Assembly: GCF_003258945.1 (NCBI RefSeq)
Contig: NZ_QLIX01000005.1
Location: forward strand, 62,001 to 126,000
Length of the DNA stretch: 64,000 nt
From: Roseicella frigidaeris
GTDB lineage: Bacteria > Pseudomonadota > Alphaproteobacteria > Acetobacterales > Acetobacteraceae
Reading direction: 5' to 3'
The notes beneath the pieces are model-generated. The model did no database searches. It saw nothing but the letters and a program-made list of their open reading frames with translations, and had not been told where the DNA came from. The position numbers were made by a program, and so were the translations under genes. Within the stretch, counting starts at the first letter, position 1; each line of letters starts with the position of its first letter. Of this stretch, positions 1-7,821 are shown in pieces.

Positions 1-1152
1 ATGACCGACGCCCCCTACAGCCTGCGGCATGTCGGCGCGCTTTATGCGAAGCGGGGCTGGGTGGCGATCGCCCCACGCCTGCCAGCCCATGGCACGGTGC
101 CCGCGGCCCTGACCAGCGTGACCTGGGAGGAGTGGCAGGCCGCGACCAGGCTGGCGGTGCGGGAAGCGCGGCGGCGGCTCCCGCCCGGCCGGCCGCTGCA
201 CGTCGTCGGCTACTCCAATGGCGGGGCGCTGGCGGTGCAATACGCGCTCGACGCGGTCGAGGATCCGGCCTTGCCGCGCCCGGATCGCCTCGTGCTCCTC
301 TCCCCGATGATCGGCGTCACCGCCTTCGCGCGCTTCGCGGGCCTGGCCGCGCTGCCGGCCTGGTTCCCGCGCTTCGCCAAGGCGGCCTGGCTGAGCATCG
401 TGCCGGAGTTCATCCCATTCAAGTACAACAGCTTCCCGGCGAACGCCGCCCTTCAATCGCATCGCCTGACGCTGGCGGTGCAGACGCAGCTGCGGCGGTT
501 GGCGGCGGCGGGAGGGCTGGCACGGCTGCCGCCCGTTCAGACCTTCCAGTCGGTGGCCGATTTCACCGTGAGCACGCGGGCCGTGGTGACGGCGCTCTAC
601 GACCTGCTGCCGGCCAACGGCAGCGAGCTGGTGCTGTTCGACATCAACCGCAACGCCAAGCTCGGTCCGCTGGTCTCGCCGGCGACCGAGACTGCGCTCG
701 ACCGGCTGCTGCCGCCCGGCCCGCGCCGCTGGCGTGCCGTGGTGATCACCAATGCCGGCCCGGACCAGGCCGCGGCGGTGGCGCGCGTGACGGAGACGGG
801 CGCGACGGAAGAGCAGGTACGCCCGATCGGCTTCGCCTGGCCGCGGGAGATCTTCTCGCTCTCCCATGTCGCCCTGCCCTTTCCGTTGCAGGACGGGTTG
901 TATGGGCTGGAACCCTCGGCCGATCCGGCCGAGGATTTCGGGGTGCGGCTCGGCGAGCTGGCGGTGCGGGGCGAGCGGGGCGTACTGACGGTGAGCCCGG
1001 ATGTACTGATGCGGCTCTCCTCCAATCCCTTCTACCCTTGGCTGCAAGAGCGGATCGCGGACGGAATCGCGCCCGCGCGCCGCGGCGAGGTGCGTCCGGG
1101 CCCGCAGGCGGATCCGTCCTCGCTCATCCCGCCGTCCCGCCATGTCCGCTGA
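1..1152 (+). CDS. alpha/beta hydrolase, probably 5'-truncated by the window edge
   Basis: This is a serine hydrolase of the alpha/beta fold, probably acting on an ester or lipid; the substrate cannot be told from sequence. The nucleophile elbow GYSNGG puts the catalytic Ser at residue 72 of the visible part, and His289 (in SLSHVALPF) is a plausible catalytic His. The window begins exactly on an ATG, but the text starts with TDAPYSLR, which in this family normally follows directly after an HG oxyanion-hole motif. About 50-100 N-terminal residues are therefore probably missing upstream and this Met is likely internal. The gene ends 135 bp before the RND operon, with a strong stem-loop between them, so it is probably a separate unit. 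Confidence 0.85.
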   Translation: MTDAPYSLRHVGALYAKRGWVAIAPRLPAHGTVPAALTSVTWEEWQAATRLAVREARRRLPPGRPLHVVGYSNGGALAVQYALDAVEDPALPRPDRLVLLSPMIGVTAFARFAGLAALPAWFPRFAKAAWLSIVPEFIPFKYNSFPANAALQSHRLTLAVQTQLRRLAAAGGLARLPPVQTFQSVADFTVSTRAVVTALYDLLPANGSELVLFDINRNAKLGPLVSPATETALDRLLPPGPRRWRAVVITNAGPDQAAAVARVTETGATEEQVRPIGFAWPREIFSLSHVALPFPLQDGLYGLEPSADPAEDFGVRLGELAVRGERGVLTVSPDVLMRLSSNPFYPWLQERIADGIAPARRGEVRPGPQADPSSLIPPSRHVR

Positions 1153-1212
1153 TCGCGGCGCTCGCCTGCTTTGGGACGCATGGTGTAGCCTGGGGACGTC
1201 AGGCTGATCCAA

Positions 1213-1260
1213 GAGCCCGGGCCGGCCGGTAGCTTGTCCCTGTCGACCGGCCGGCTCGGG
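1213..1260 (+). terminator. strong GC stem-loop after the hydrolase gene
   Basis: The arms 1221-1230 and 1246-1255 are perfect 10-bp complements (GCCGGCCGGT / ACCGGCCGGC) around a 15-nt loop, and pairing can extend with mismatches outward to 1213-1260. The site lies between the hydrolase stop and the start of the efflux adaptor gene. There is no T-run after it, so it may be a weak or Rho-assisted terminator or an mRNA-stabilising hairpin. It could also fold in the leader of the downstream operon. Confidence 0.4.
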
Positions 1261-1287
1261 GCCGGACCGCAAGGTCGGAGATCATCG

Positions 1288-2409
1288 ATGCGTCGCCTGG
1301 ATCGTCCGGCGGAAGCCATGTTGCGCCTGCGGTCCCGGTTGTTGCCAGCCCTCCTGGTGTTCACGGCGCTGGCGGCCTGCGACGATGCCGCGCCGCCGAC
1401 GCCGCCGGAGATCCGCCCGGTGCGCGTCACGACCGTCGCGCCGCGCAGCGGCGGCGACGTCGTCACCCTCACCGGCACGGTGGAGGCGGAGACCGAGGTC
1501 AACCTGGCGTTCCGCATCGACGGCCGCATGATCGAGCGCCGGGTCAATGTCGGCGACCAGGTGACGGCCGGGCAGCTCATCGCCCGGCTGGACCGCACCA
1601 ACGAGGAGAATGCGCTGCGCGCCGCCCGCGCCGAGCTGACGGCGGCCCGCGCCCGGCTGACCGAGGCGCGCAACAATTACCAGCGGCAGAGGGAATTGCT
1701 GCAGACCGGCTTCACCACCCGCGTCCGCTACGACGAGGCGACGCGTACCCTGCGCAGCGCCGAATCCGCGCTCGACGCCGCCCAGGCGCAGGTCAACATC
1801 GCCGAGAACCGGCTGGGCTATACCGATTTGCTCGCCGATGCCGGCGGCACCGTCACCGCCCGCGGCGCCGAGCCCGGCGAGGTGGTGCAGCCTGGCCGGA
1901 TGATCGTGCAGATCGCCCGGGAGGGCGGGCGCGACGCGGTCTTCGACGTGCCGCCCTCCCTGAAGGACCAGGCGCCCGCCGAGCCGGTGATCGAGGTGTC
2001 GCTGACCATGGACCCCAGCATCCGCGCCATCGGCCGGGTGCGGGAGGTCTCGCCCCGCGCCGACCCCGCGACCGGCACCTTCCGCGTCCGCGTCGGGCTC
2101 GACGCGCCACCGCCCGCCCTGCGGCTCGGCTCCACCGTCACCGGCCGGATGGGGATCGGCGGCAGCGACATGATCGAGATCCCGGCCAGCGCGCTGACGC
2201 GGGCCCAGGCGCAGCCGGCGGTGTGGGTGGTGGACCCGGCGACGCAGACCGTCTCGCTGCGCCCCATCGAGGTGGTGCGCTTCGACCCGGCCCGGGTGCT
2301 GGTCGGACAGGGGCTGGAGACCGGCGAGACCGTGGTCACGGCCGGCGTGCAGGCGTTGCGGCCCGGCCAGAAGGTGCGGCTGCTGGGACAGCAGGCCGCG
2401 GCGCGATGA
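1288..2409 (+). CDS. RND efflux periplasmic adaptor (membrane-fusion lipoprotein)
   Basis: This is a HlyD/AcrA-type membrane-fusion protein of 373 aa that bridges an inner-membrane RND pump and an outer-membrane channel. The N-terminus has a hydrophobic stretch ending in the lipobox LAAC, so it is probably lipid-anchored. A biotinyl-lipoyl-like segment (FRIDGRMIERRVNVGDQVTAGQ) flanks an alpha-helical hairpin rich in Ala, Arg and Glu, followed by the beta-barrel domain. The ATG at 1288 is chosen because GGAG lies seven bases upstream; the ATG at 1318 is a possible alternative. The stop codon overlaps the pump start (ATGA), indicating translational coupling. No outer-membrane factor gene is nearby. 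Confidence 0.9.
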   Translation: MRRLDRPAEAMLRLRSRLLPALLVFTALAACDDAAPPTPPEIRPVRVTTVAPRSGGDVVTLTGTVEAETEVNLAFRIDGRMIERRVNVGDQVTAGQLIARLDRTNEENALRAARAELTAARARLTEARNNYQRQRELLQTGFTTRVRYDEATRTLRSAESALDAAQAQVNIAENRLGYTDLLADAGGTVTARGAEPGEVVQPGRMIVQIAREGGRDAVFDVPPSLKDQAPAEPVIEVSLTMDPSIRAIGRVREVSPRADPATGTFRVRVGLDAPPPALRLGSTVTGRMGIGGSDMIEIPASALTRAQAQPAVWVVDPATQTVSLRPIEVVRFDPARVLVGQGLETGETVVTAGVQALRPGQKVRLLGQQAAAR

Positions 2410-5400
2410 TCGGCCCCAACCTCTCGGCCGTCGCGGTCAGCCGCCGGTCGGTCACCATCTACCTGATGATCGTTGCCGTGGTGGTGGGCAGCCTTGCCTT
2501 CTTCCGCCTCGGCCGGGACGAGGACCCGGCCTTCACCTTCCGCACCATGATCGTCTCGGCCGCCTGGCCCGGCGCCTCCATCGAGGAGACGCTGCTGCAG
2601 GTGACCGAGCGTCTGGAGCGCACGCTGCAGGAGGTGCCCAACCTCGACACGCTCCGCAGCTACACCGTGCCCGGCCAGACCACGATCTTCGTCGACCTGA
2701 AGGGCGCGACCCCGCCCGCCGTGGTGCCGGACATGTGGTACGAGGTGCGCAAGCGCATCGGCGACATGCGCCACACCCTGCCGCAGGGCGTTATCGGCCC
2801 CGGCTTCAACGACGATTTCGGCGACACCTTCGGCATCATCTACGGCTTCACCGCCGACGGCTTCAGCCATCGCGAGCTGCGCGACCATGTGGAGGCCGCC
2901 CGGTCCCGCCTGCTGCGGGTGCAGGACGTCTCGAAGGTGGAGGTGCTCGGCGCGCAGGACGAGCAGATCTTCATCGAGTTCTCGACCGAACGCCTGGCCG
3001 GGCTCGGCCTCAACTACCCGGCGCTGGTGGCCGCCCTGCAGGCGCAGAACGTGGTGCGGCCCGCCGGCATGGTGCAGACGGGCGACGAGCGCCTCTCGGT
3101 CCGGGTCTCCGGCGCCTTCGGCACCGAGCAGGACATCCTCGGCGTGAACTTCGTCGCCAATGGCCGCCTGATCCGCCTCGGCGACATCGCCGAGGTCCGG
3201 CGCGGCACCACCGATCCGCCGCAGCCGCTGTTCCGGGTGAACGGGCAGCCCGCGATCGGCCTGGCGATCGCCATGCGGGAGGCCGGGGATATCCTGGCGC
3301 TTGGCCAGAACGTCAAGCGGGAGATGGCGGCGATCACCGCCGACCTGCCCATCGGCATCGAGGGGGTCCTCGTCGCCGACCAGCCGGCGACCGTGGACAC
3401 CGCCATCGGCGAGTTCACCGAGAGCCTCTGGCAGGCCATCCTGATCATCATCGTCGCCAGCTTCGTCAGCCTCGGCATCCGGCCGGGCGCGGTGGTGGCG
3501 CTGTCCATCCCGCTCACGCTCGCCATCGTCTTCCCGCTGATGAGCGTCTTCGGCATCGACCTGCAGCGCATCTCCCTCGGCGCCCTGATCATCGCCCTCA
3601 CCCTGCTGGTGGACGACGCGATGACCACGATCGACGCCATGATCCGCCGGCTCGCCGCGGGCGACACGAAGGTGCAGGCCGGCAGCTTCGCCTACCGCAC
3701 GCTGGCGGCGCCGATGCTGACCGGCACGCTCGTCACCATCGCGGGCTTCGTGCCCATCGGCTTCGCCGCCAGCTCGGCCGGCGAGTACACCTTCTCCATC
3801 TTCGCCGTCGTCGGCATCTCGCTCATCGTCTCCTGGTTCGTCGCGGTGCTCTTCGCGCCGCTGATCGGCCTCGCCCTCCTCAAGGCCCCGAAGCCCGGAG
3901 CGGCGGCCAAGGTGGATGCGCGGCCCGGCCTGCTGATGCGCGCCTATACCGGCCTGCTGCTCGGCGCCATGCGGGCGCGCTGGGCGACGATAGGGCTGAC
4001 CATCGCCGCCTTCGTCCTGGCGCTCTGGGCGATCCGCTTCGTGCCGCAGCAATTCTTCCCCTCCTCCGACCGGCCGGAGCTGCTGATCGACCTGACGCTG
4101 CCGCAGAACGCCTCCATCCATGCGAGCGAGGCGGCGGTGCGCGAGCTCGACGCGGCCCTGGAGAAGGACCCGGACGTGGCACGGTGGAGCGCCTATGTCG
4201 GCCGCGGCGCCATCCGCTTCTACCTGCCGCTCAACGTGCAGCTTCCCAACCCCTTCTTCGCCCAGGCCGTGGTGGTGGCGACGGATCTCGCGGCGCGGGA
4301 GCGCCTGCAGCCCCGGCTGGAGACGCTGCTGGCCGATGCCTTCCCGCAGGCCGTCGCGCGCGTCTATCCGCTCGAGCTCGGCCCGCCGGTCGGCTGGCCG
4401 GTGCAGTACCGCGTCCTCGGACCGGAGGTGGAGACGGTGCGCGAGATCGCGTTGCGGGTCGCCCAGACGGTCGCCGGCGATCCCAGCACGCGGTACGTCA
4501 ATTTCGACTGGATCGAGCCCGCGCGACAGGTGCGGGTGCAGATCGACCAGGACCAGGCACGGCTGCTCGGCCTCAGCTCCGCCAGCCTCGCCGCCATCAT
4601 GAACGCCGCCGTCACCGGCACGGTGGTGACGCAGGTGCGGGACGACATCTACCTCGTCAACGTGGTGGCGCGCGCCACCGCCGACCAGCGCCTCTCGCTC
4701 GACAGCCTGCGCTCGCTGCAGGTGCCGGTTCCCGGCGGCCGGACCGTGGCGCTCGGCACCTTCGCCAGCTTCGCCTACGAGCAGGAATACCCGCTGATCT
4801 GGCGGCGCAACCGGGTGCCGACGCTGACCGTCGCGGCCGATGTCATGCCCGGCGTGCTGCCGGAGGCGGTGGTCGAGCGGCTGGCGGCCGGCATCGCCGA
4901 GACCAGCAAGACGCTGCCCCAGGGCTATGCCATCGAGCTCGGCGGCATCGCCGAGGAGAGCGCGGACTCGCGCGCCTCCGTCCTCGCCGTGGTGCCGCTG
5001 ATGCTGGTGCTCATGCTGACCATCCTGATGGTGCAGCTGCAGAGCTTCCAGCGGCTCGGCCTCGTGATATCGGTGCTGCCGCTCGGCATCATCGGCGTCG
5101 TCATGGCGTTGCTGCTCTTCGGCCGGCCGCTCGGCTTCGTCGCCATCCTCGGCATCCTGGCGCTGCTCGGCATGATCGCGAAGAACGCCGTCATCCTGAT
5201 CGTGCAGATCGAGGCTGACCGGGAGGCTGGCCTCGAGGTCTGGGACGCGGTGGTGGCGGCCGCCTCCTCGCGCTTCCGGCCGATGATGCTGACGGCGGTC
5301 TCGACCGTGCTCGGCATGATCCCCATCGCGCCCACCGTCTTCTGGGGGCCGATGGCCTTCGCCATCATGGGCGGGCTGCTGGTGGCGACCCTGCTGACGC

Positions 5401-5525
5401 TGGTCTTCCTGCCGACGCTCTATGTCACCTGGTTCCGCGCCCGGCCAGGCCCGGCCCGGCCGGGGGCGGCGCCCGCCTCCTCGCAACCGAAGCTGGCGGC
5501 CGAGGCAGCGGCGGAGGACGTCTGA
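2406..5525 (+). CDS. RND family multidrug efflux pump, inner-membrane subunit
   Basis: This 1039-aa protein belongs to the AcrB/HAE-type RND superfamily: a first membrane segment at about residues 15-35, a large periplasmic domain, a six-helix block at about 330-540, a second periplasmic domain, and a second helix block at about 850-1020. Proton-relay acidic residues of the family sit in the segment LLVDDAMTTIDAM (TM4). It presumably expels hydrophobic or amphipathic compounds by proton antiport with the lipoprotein adaptor encoded just upstream (4-bp overlap). Its stop codon abuts the mrpE start with no gap, so it heads straight into the Mrp antiporter genes. Substrate is unknown. Confidence 0.93.
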   Translation: MIGPNLSAVAVSRRSVTIYLMIVAVVVGSLAFFRLGRDEDPAFTFRTMIVSAAWPGASIEETLLQVTERLERTLQEVPNLDTLRSYTVPGQTTIFVDLKGATPPAVVPDMWYEVRKRIGDMRHTLPQGVIGPGFNDDFGDTFGIIYGFTADGFSHRELRDHVEAARSRLLRVQDVSKVEVLGAQDEQIFIEFSTERLAGLGLNYPALVAALQAQNVVRPAGMVQTGDERLSVRVSGAFGTEQDILGVNFVANGRLIRLGDIAEVRRGTTDPPQPLFRVNGQPAIGLAIAMREAGDILALGQNVKREMAAITADLPIGIEGVLVADQPATVDTAIGEFTESLWQAILIIIVASFVSLGIRPGAVVALSIPLTLAIVFPLMSVFGIDLQRISLGALIIALTLLVDDAMTTIDAMIRRLAAGDTKVQAGSFAYRTLAAPMLTGTLVTIAGFVPIGFAASSAGEYTFSIFAVVGISLIVSWFVAVLFAPLIGLALLKAPKPGAAAKVDARPGLLMRAYTGLLLGAMRARWATIGLTIAAFVLALWAIRFVPQQFFPSSDRPELLIDLTLPQNASIHASEAAVRELDAALEKDPDVARWSAYVGRGAIRFYLPLNVQLPNPFFAQAVVVATDLAARERLQPRLETLLADAFPQAVARVYPLELGPPVGWPVQYRVLGPEVETVREIALRVAQTVAGDPSTRYVNFDWIEPARQVRVQIDQDQARLLGLSSASLAAIMNAAVTGTVVTQVRDDIYLVNVVARATADQRLSLDSLRSLQVPVPGGRTVALGTFASFAYEQEYPLIWRRNRVPTLTVAADVMPGVLPEAVVERLAAGIAETSKTLPQGYAIELGGIAEESADSRASVLAVVPLMLVLMLTILMVQLQSFQRLGLVISVLPLGIIGVVMALLLFGRPLGFVAILGILALLGMIAKNAVILIVQIEADREAGLEVWDAVVAAASSRFRPMMLTAVSTVLGMIPIAPTVFWGPMAFAIMGGLLVATLLTLVFLPTLYVTWFRARPGPARPGAAPASSQPKLAAEAAAEDV

Positions 5526-6011
5526 ATGGCGGCCGCGACGCTGCTGCGGGCCTCCGGCTTCTTCACCCTCTGGCTCGCGCTGGATGGCGGGACGCAGGCG
5601 GCGGACCTCGCCATCGGGCTGCTGGCGGCCGCCCTGGCGACGCGGGCCAGCCTGGCCCTCTCGCCGCCGGTGCCGCGCCGCCTCGCCCCGCTCGCCATGC
5701 TCCGGCTCGGCCTCTCCGTCCTGCGCGCCTCGCTGGTCGCCGGGCTCGACACCGCCCGGCGCGCGCTCGACCCGCGCCTGCCGATACGGCCGGGCGAGGC
5801 GGCCGTGCCCTTCGGCCTGCCGCCCGGGCCGGCCCGCGACCAGTTCCGCCTGCTGGCCAGCCTGCAGCCCGGCACCCTGCCGGTGGCGGTGGACCCGGAC
5901 GGTCGGCTGCTGGTCCATGCCCTCGACACGCGCCTGCCGGTCGAGCGGGAGACGCGCGCGGTCGAGGCGCTCTTCGCCGCCGCCTCGACGCAAGGCGCAG
6001 CCCGTGACTGA
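5526..6011 (+). CDS. mrpE: Na+/H+ antiporter subunit E (MrpE/MnhE)
   Basis: MrpE-type subunit of a multisubunit cation/proton antiporter, 161 aa, the usual size. It has two or three hydrophobic segments near the N-terminus and a conserved cytoplasmic part (RDQFRLLASLQPGTLPVAVDPDGRLLVHALD) typical of the family. It starts on the base after the RND pump stop and its own end overlaps the mrpF start, so the RND and Mrp genes look like a single transcript. Family knowledge: MrpE is a small accessory subunit needed for assembly or full activity of the complex in the cytoplasmic membrane. Confidence 0.88.
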   Translation: MAAATLLRASGFFTLWLALDGGTQAADLAIGLLAAALATRASLALSPPVPRRLAPLAMLRLGLSVLRASLVAGLDTARRALDPRLPIRPGEAAVPFGLPPGPARDQFRLLASLQPGTLPVAVDPDGRLLVHALDTRLPVERETRAVEALFAAASTQGAARD

Positions 6012-6267
6012 GGCGCTGACCCTGCTCGCCACGATCATCCTCGGCTCGGTCGCCGCCGGATTGTGGCGCGTGCTGCGCGGGCCGGCGCCGGCGGACAGGC
6101 TGATGGCGGCGCAGCTGCTCTCGACCGGCGCCATCGCGGCGCTGCTGCTGCTGGGCGCCGCCACCGGCGACCCCGCGCTGCTCGACGTCGCGCTGCTGCT
6201 CGCGCTGTTCGGCGCCTTCGCGACCGTTGCCTTCGTGCTCGGCGCGCGGCTGGCCCGCCAGCGATGA
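6004..6267 (+). CDS. mrpF: Na+/H+ antiporter subunit F (MrpF/MnhF)
   Basis: An 87-aa protein with three predicted membrane helices and the MrpF signature WRVLRGPAPADRLMA in the first loop. The GTG at 6004 is chosen because it gives the normal family length and overlaps the end of mrpE by 8 bp; the same frame is open further upstream but reads through mrpE. The stop overlaps the mrpG start (ATGA). It is a core small subunit of Mrp antiporters, in the cytoplasmic membrane. Confidence 0.88.
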   Translation: MTEALTLLATIILGSVAAGLWRVLRGPAPADRLMAAQLLSTGAIAALLLLGAATGDPALLDVALLLALFGAFATVAFVLGARLARQR

Positions 6268-6557
6268 GCGCGGCGCTGCAATTCCTCGGCCTGCTGCTGG
6301 CCGCCGCGGGGGCCTTCTTCTTCGTCGCCGGCAGCGCCGGGCTGATCCGCTTCCCCGACCAGCTCAGCCGGCTGCATGCGCTGACCAAGGCCGACAACCT
6401 GGGGCTCGGGCTTGTCGCGCTCGGCCTGCTGCCCTTCGCGGCCGGCGTCTTCGCGGCGCTGAAGCTGCTGGTGATCTGGGCGCTCGTCCTGCTCTCCGGC
6501 GCGAGCGCGGCGCAGATGGTCGCCGAACGGGTGCGCGCGGCGGAGCCGCCGGCATGA
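6264..6557 (+). CDS. mrpG: Na+/H+ antiporter subunit G (MrpG/MnhG)
   Basis: A 97-aa protein with three membrane helices and the family signature GSAGLIRFPDQLSRLHALTKADNLG between the first two. Start ATG 6264 overlaps the mrpF stop by 4 bp, and its own end overlaps the next gene by 4 bp. MrpG works with E and F as the small-subunit module of the antiporter. Size and motif are normal for the family. Confidence 0.9.
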   Translation: MSAALQFLGLLLAAAGAFFFVAGSAGLIRFPDQLSRLHALTKADNLGLGLVALGLLPFAAGVFAALKLLVIWALVLLSGASAAQMVAERVRAAEPPA

Positions 6558-7495
6558 TCCTCGACTGGCTGCTGGATGGGATGGTGGCGCTGCTGATCCT
6601 TGCCGCCGCGCTCTGGACGCTGGCCGCGCCCACCCCCTTCGCCGCCGTCATCGGCTTCGTCGGCTTCGGCCTGCTGGCCTCGCTCGCCTGGGTGCGGCTG
6701 GCGGCGGTGGACGTGGCGCTGACGGAGGCCGCGGTCGGCGCCGGCGCCACCGGCGTGATCCTGCTGCAATCCGCGGTGCGGCTGCGGCGCGGCGCGGCGG
6801 AGGTGGCGGCGGCGACGCCCGGCCGCGCCACGACCCTCCTCGCCGGGCTGCTCGCGGGCGGCCTCGGCCTCGGCCTCGCGCTCGCCGTGCTGGCCCTGCC
6901 CGCGACGGTGCCGGGCCCGGCGGCGGAGGCGGCGGCGCGCAGCGCGGAGGTCGGGCTCGGCAATCTCGTCGCGGCGGTGCTGATGGCCTATCGCGGCCTG
7001 GACACGCTGCTGGAATCCATCGTGCTGGTCTTCGCCGTGCTGGCGGTCTGGGCCATGGGGCCGGACCGGCATTGGGGCGGCATCCCGGGCCCGCGCTTCG
7101 CCCGCCAACGGGATGGGCCGCTGGCGCTGCTGGCGCGCTGGCTGCCGCCGGTCGGCATCGTCATCGGCATCCACATCGCCTGGGTGGGGGCGGATGCGCC
7201 CGGCGGGAAATTCCAGGGCGGCACGGTGCTGGCGGCCATGTGGGTGCTGGCCTGGGGCGCCGGGCTGGTCCGGCCCCCCTCGGTCGCCGACCGCCGGGTG
7301 CGCCTGGTGCTGGTCGCCGGGCCGCTCGGCTTCCTGCTGGCCGGCCTGCTGGGCGCCGTGCTGGATGGCAGCTTCCTCGCCTGGCCCGCGGCCCTGGGCA
7401 AGCCGCTGCTGCTGCTGGTCGAGGCCGCGATGACCCTTTCGGTCGCCGCCGCCCTCGCCCTGCTGGTCGTCGGCCCGCCGGAGCGCCGGGCATGA
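6554..7495 (+). CDS. mrpB: fused MrpA-C-terminal-like (DUF4040) and MrpB antiporter subunit
   Basis: A 313-aa membrane protein. Residues about 1-95 resemble the DUF4040/MbhD piece found at the C-terminal end of MrpA (RLAAVDVALTEAAVGAGATG). After a middle hydrophobic segment, the C-terminal half (about 190-313) matches MnhB, including PPVGIVIGIHIAWVGADAPGGKFQGG. Single MrpB proteins are usually about 140 aa, so this is a fusion. A full-length MrpA is absent from the operon, so the MrpA C-terminal parts seem to have been moved here. It overlaps mrpG and mrpC by 4 bp each. The domain split is my reading of motifs and could be refined by alignment. Confidence 0.85.
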   Translation: MILDWLLDGMVALLILAAALWTLAAPTPFAAVIGFVGFGLLASLAWVRLAAVDVALTEAAVGAGATGVILLQSAVRLRRGAAEVAAATPGRATTLLAGLLAGGLGLGLALAVLALPATVPGPAAEAAARSAEVGLGNLVAAVLMAYRGLDTLLESIVLVFAVLAVWAMGPDRHWGGIPGPRFARQRDGPLALLARWLPPVGIVIGIHIAWVGADAPGGKFQGGTVLAAMWVLAWGAGLVRPPSVADRRVRLVLVAGPLGFLLAGLLGAVLDGSFLAWPAALGKPLLLLVEAAMTLSVAAALALLVVGPPERRA

Positions 7496-7821
7496 GCGGC
7501 CCGGTGCTCTATGGCCTGCTCGGCGCGGCGCTGGTCGCCCTCGGCCTGTTCGGGCTGGTGGTGCAGGCGGCGGTGCTGCGCAAGATCCTCGCCTTCAACC
7601 TGCTCGGCGGCGGGGTGTTCCTGCTGTTCGGCGTGGTGGCGCGCCGCACCGCGCCGGCCGGCCTCGCCGCCGATCCCGTGCCGCAGGCGATGGTCATCAC
7701 CGGCATCGTCGTCGCCTTCGCCGCCACCGCGCTGGCCGTCGCGATGGCGCTGCGCATGTACCAGATCACCGCCGCCGTCACCGTCTCGCCGCCGCCGGAC
7801 GCCCAGGCCGGCGACGCATGA
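7492..7821 (+). CDS. mrpC: Na+/H+ antiporter subunit C (MrpC/NuoK-like)
   Basis: A 109-aa protein with three membrane helices, homologous to NuoK of complex I. The family region VLRKILAFNLLGGGVFLLFG and the later DPVPQAMVITGIVVAFAATALAVAM are clearly recognisable; the second is nearly invariant in MrpC proteins. ATG 7492 overlaps the previous stop by 4 bp, and the end overlaps mrpD by 4 bp. It forms part of the ion path between the large and small subunits. Confidence 0.92.
   Translation: MSGPVLYGLLGAALVALGLFGLVVQAAVLRKILAFNLLGGGVFLLFGVVARRTAPAGLAADPVPQAMVITGIVVAFAATALAVAMALRMYQITAAVTVSPPPDAQAGDA

Noticed and set aside
1818-6377. Very long minus-strand open frame (over 1500 codons) opposite the RND and mrp genes
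   Set aside because: It is a GC-composition shadow: its translation is low-complexity Gly/Arg/Glu/His-rich text with no family features, while the plus-strand frames show clear efflux and antiporter motifs.
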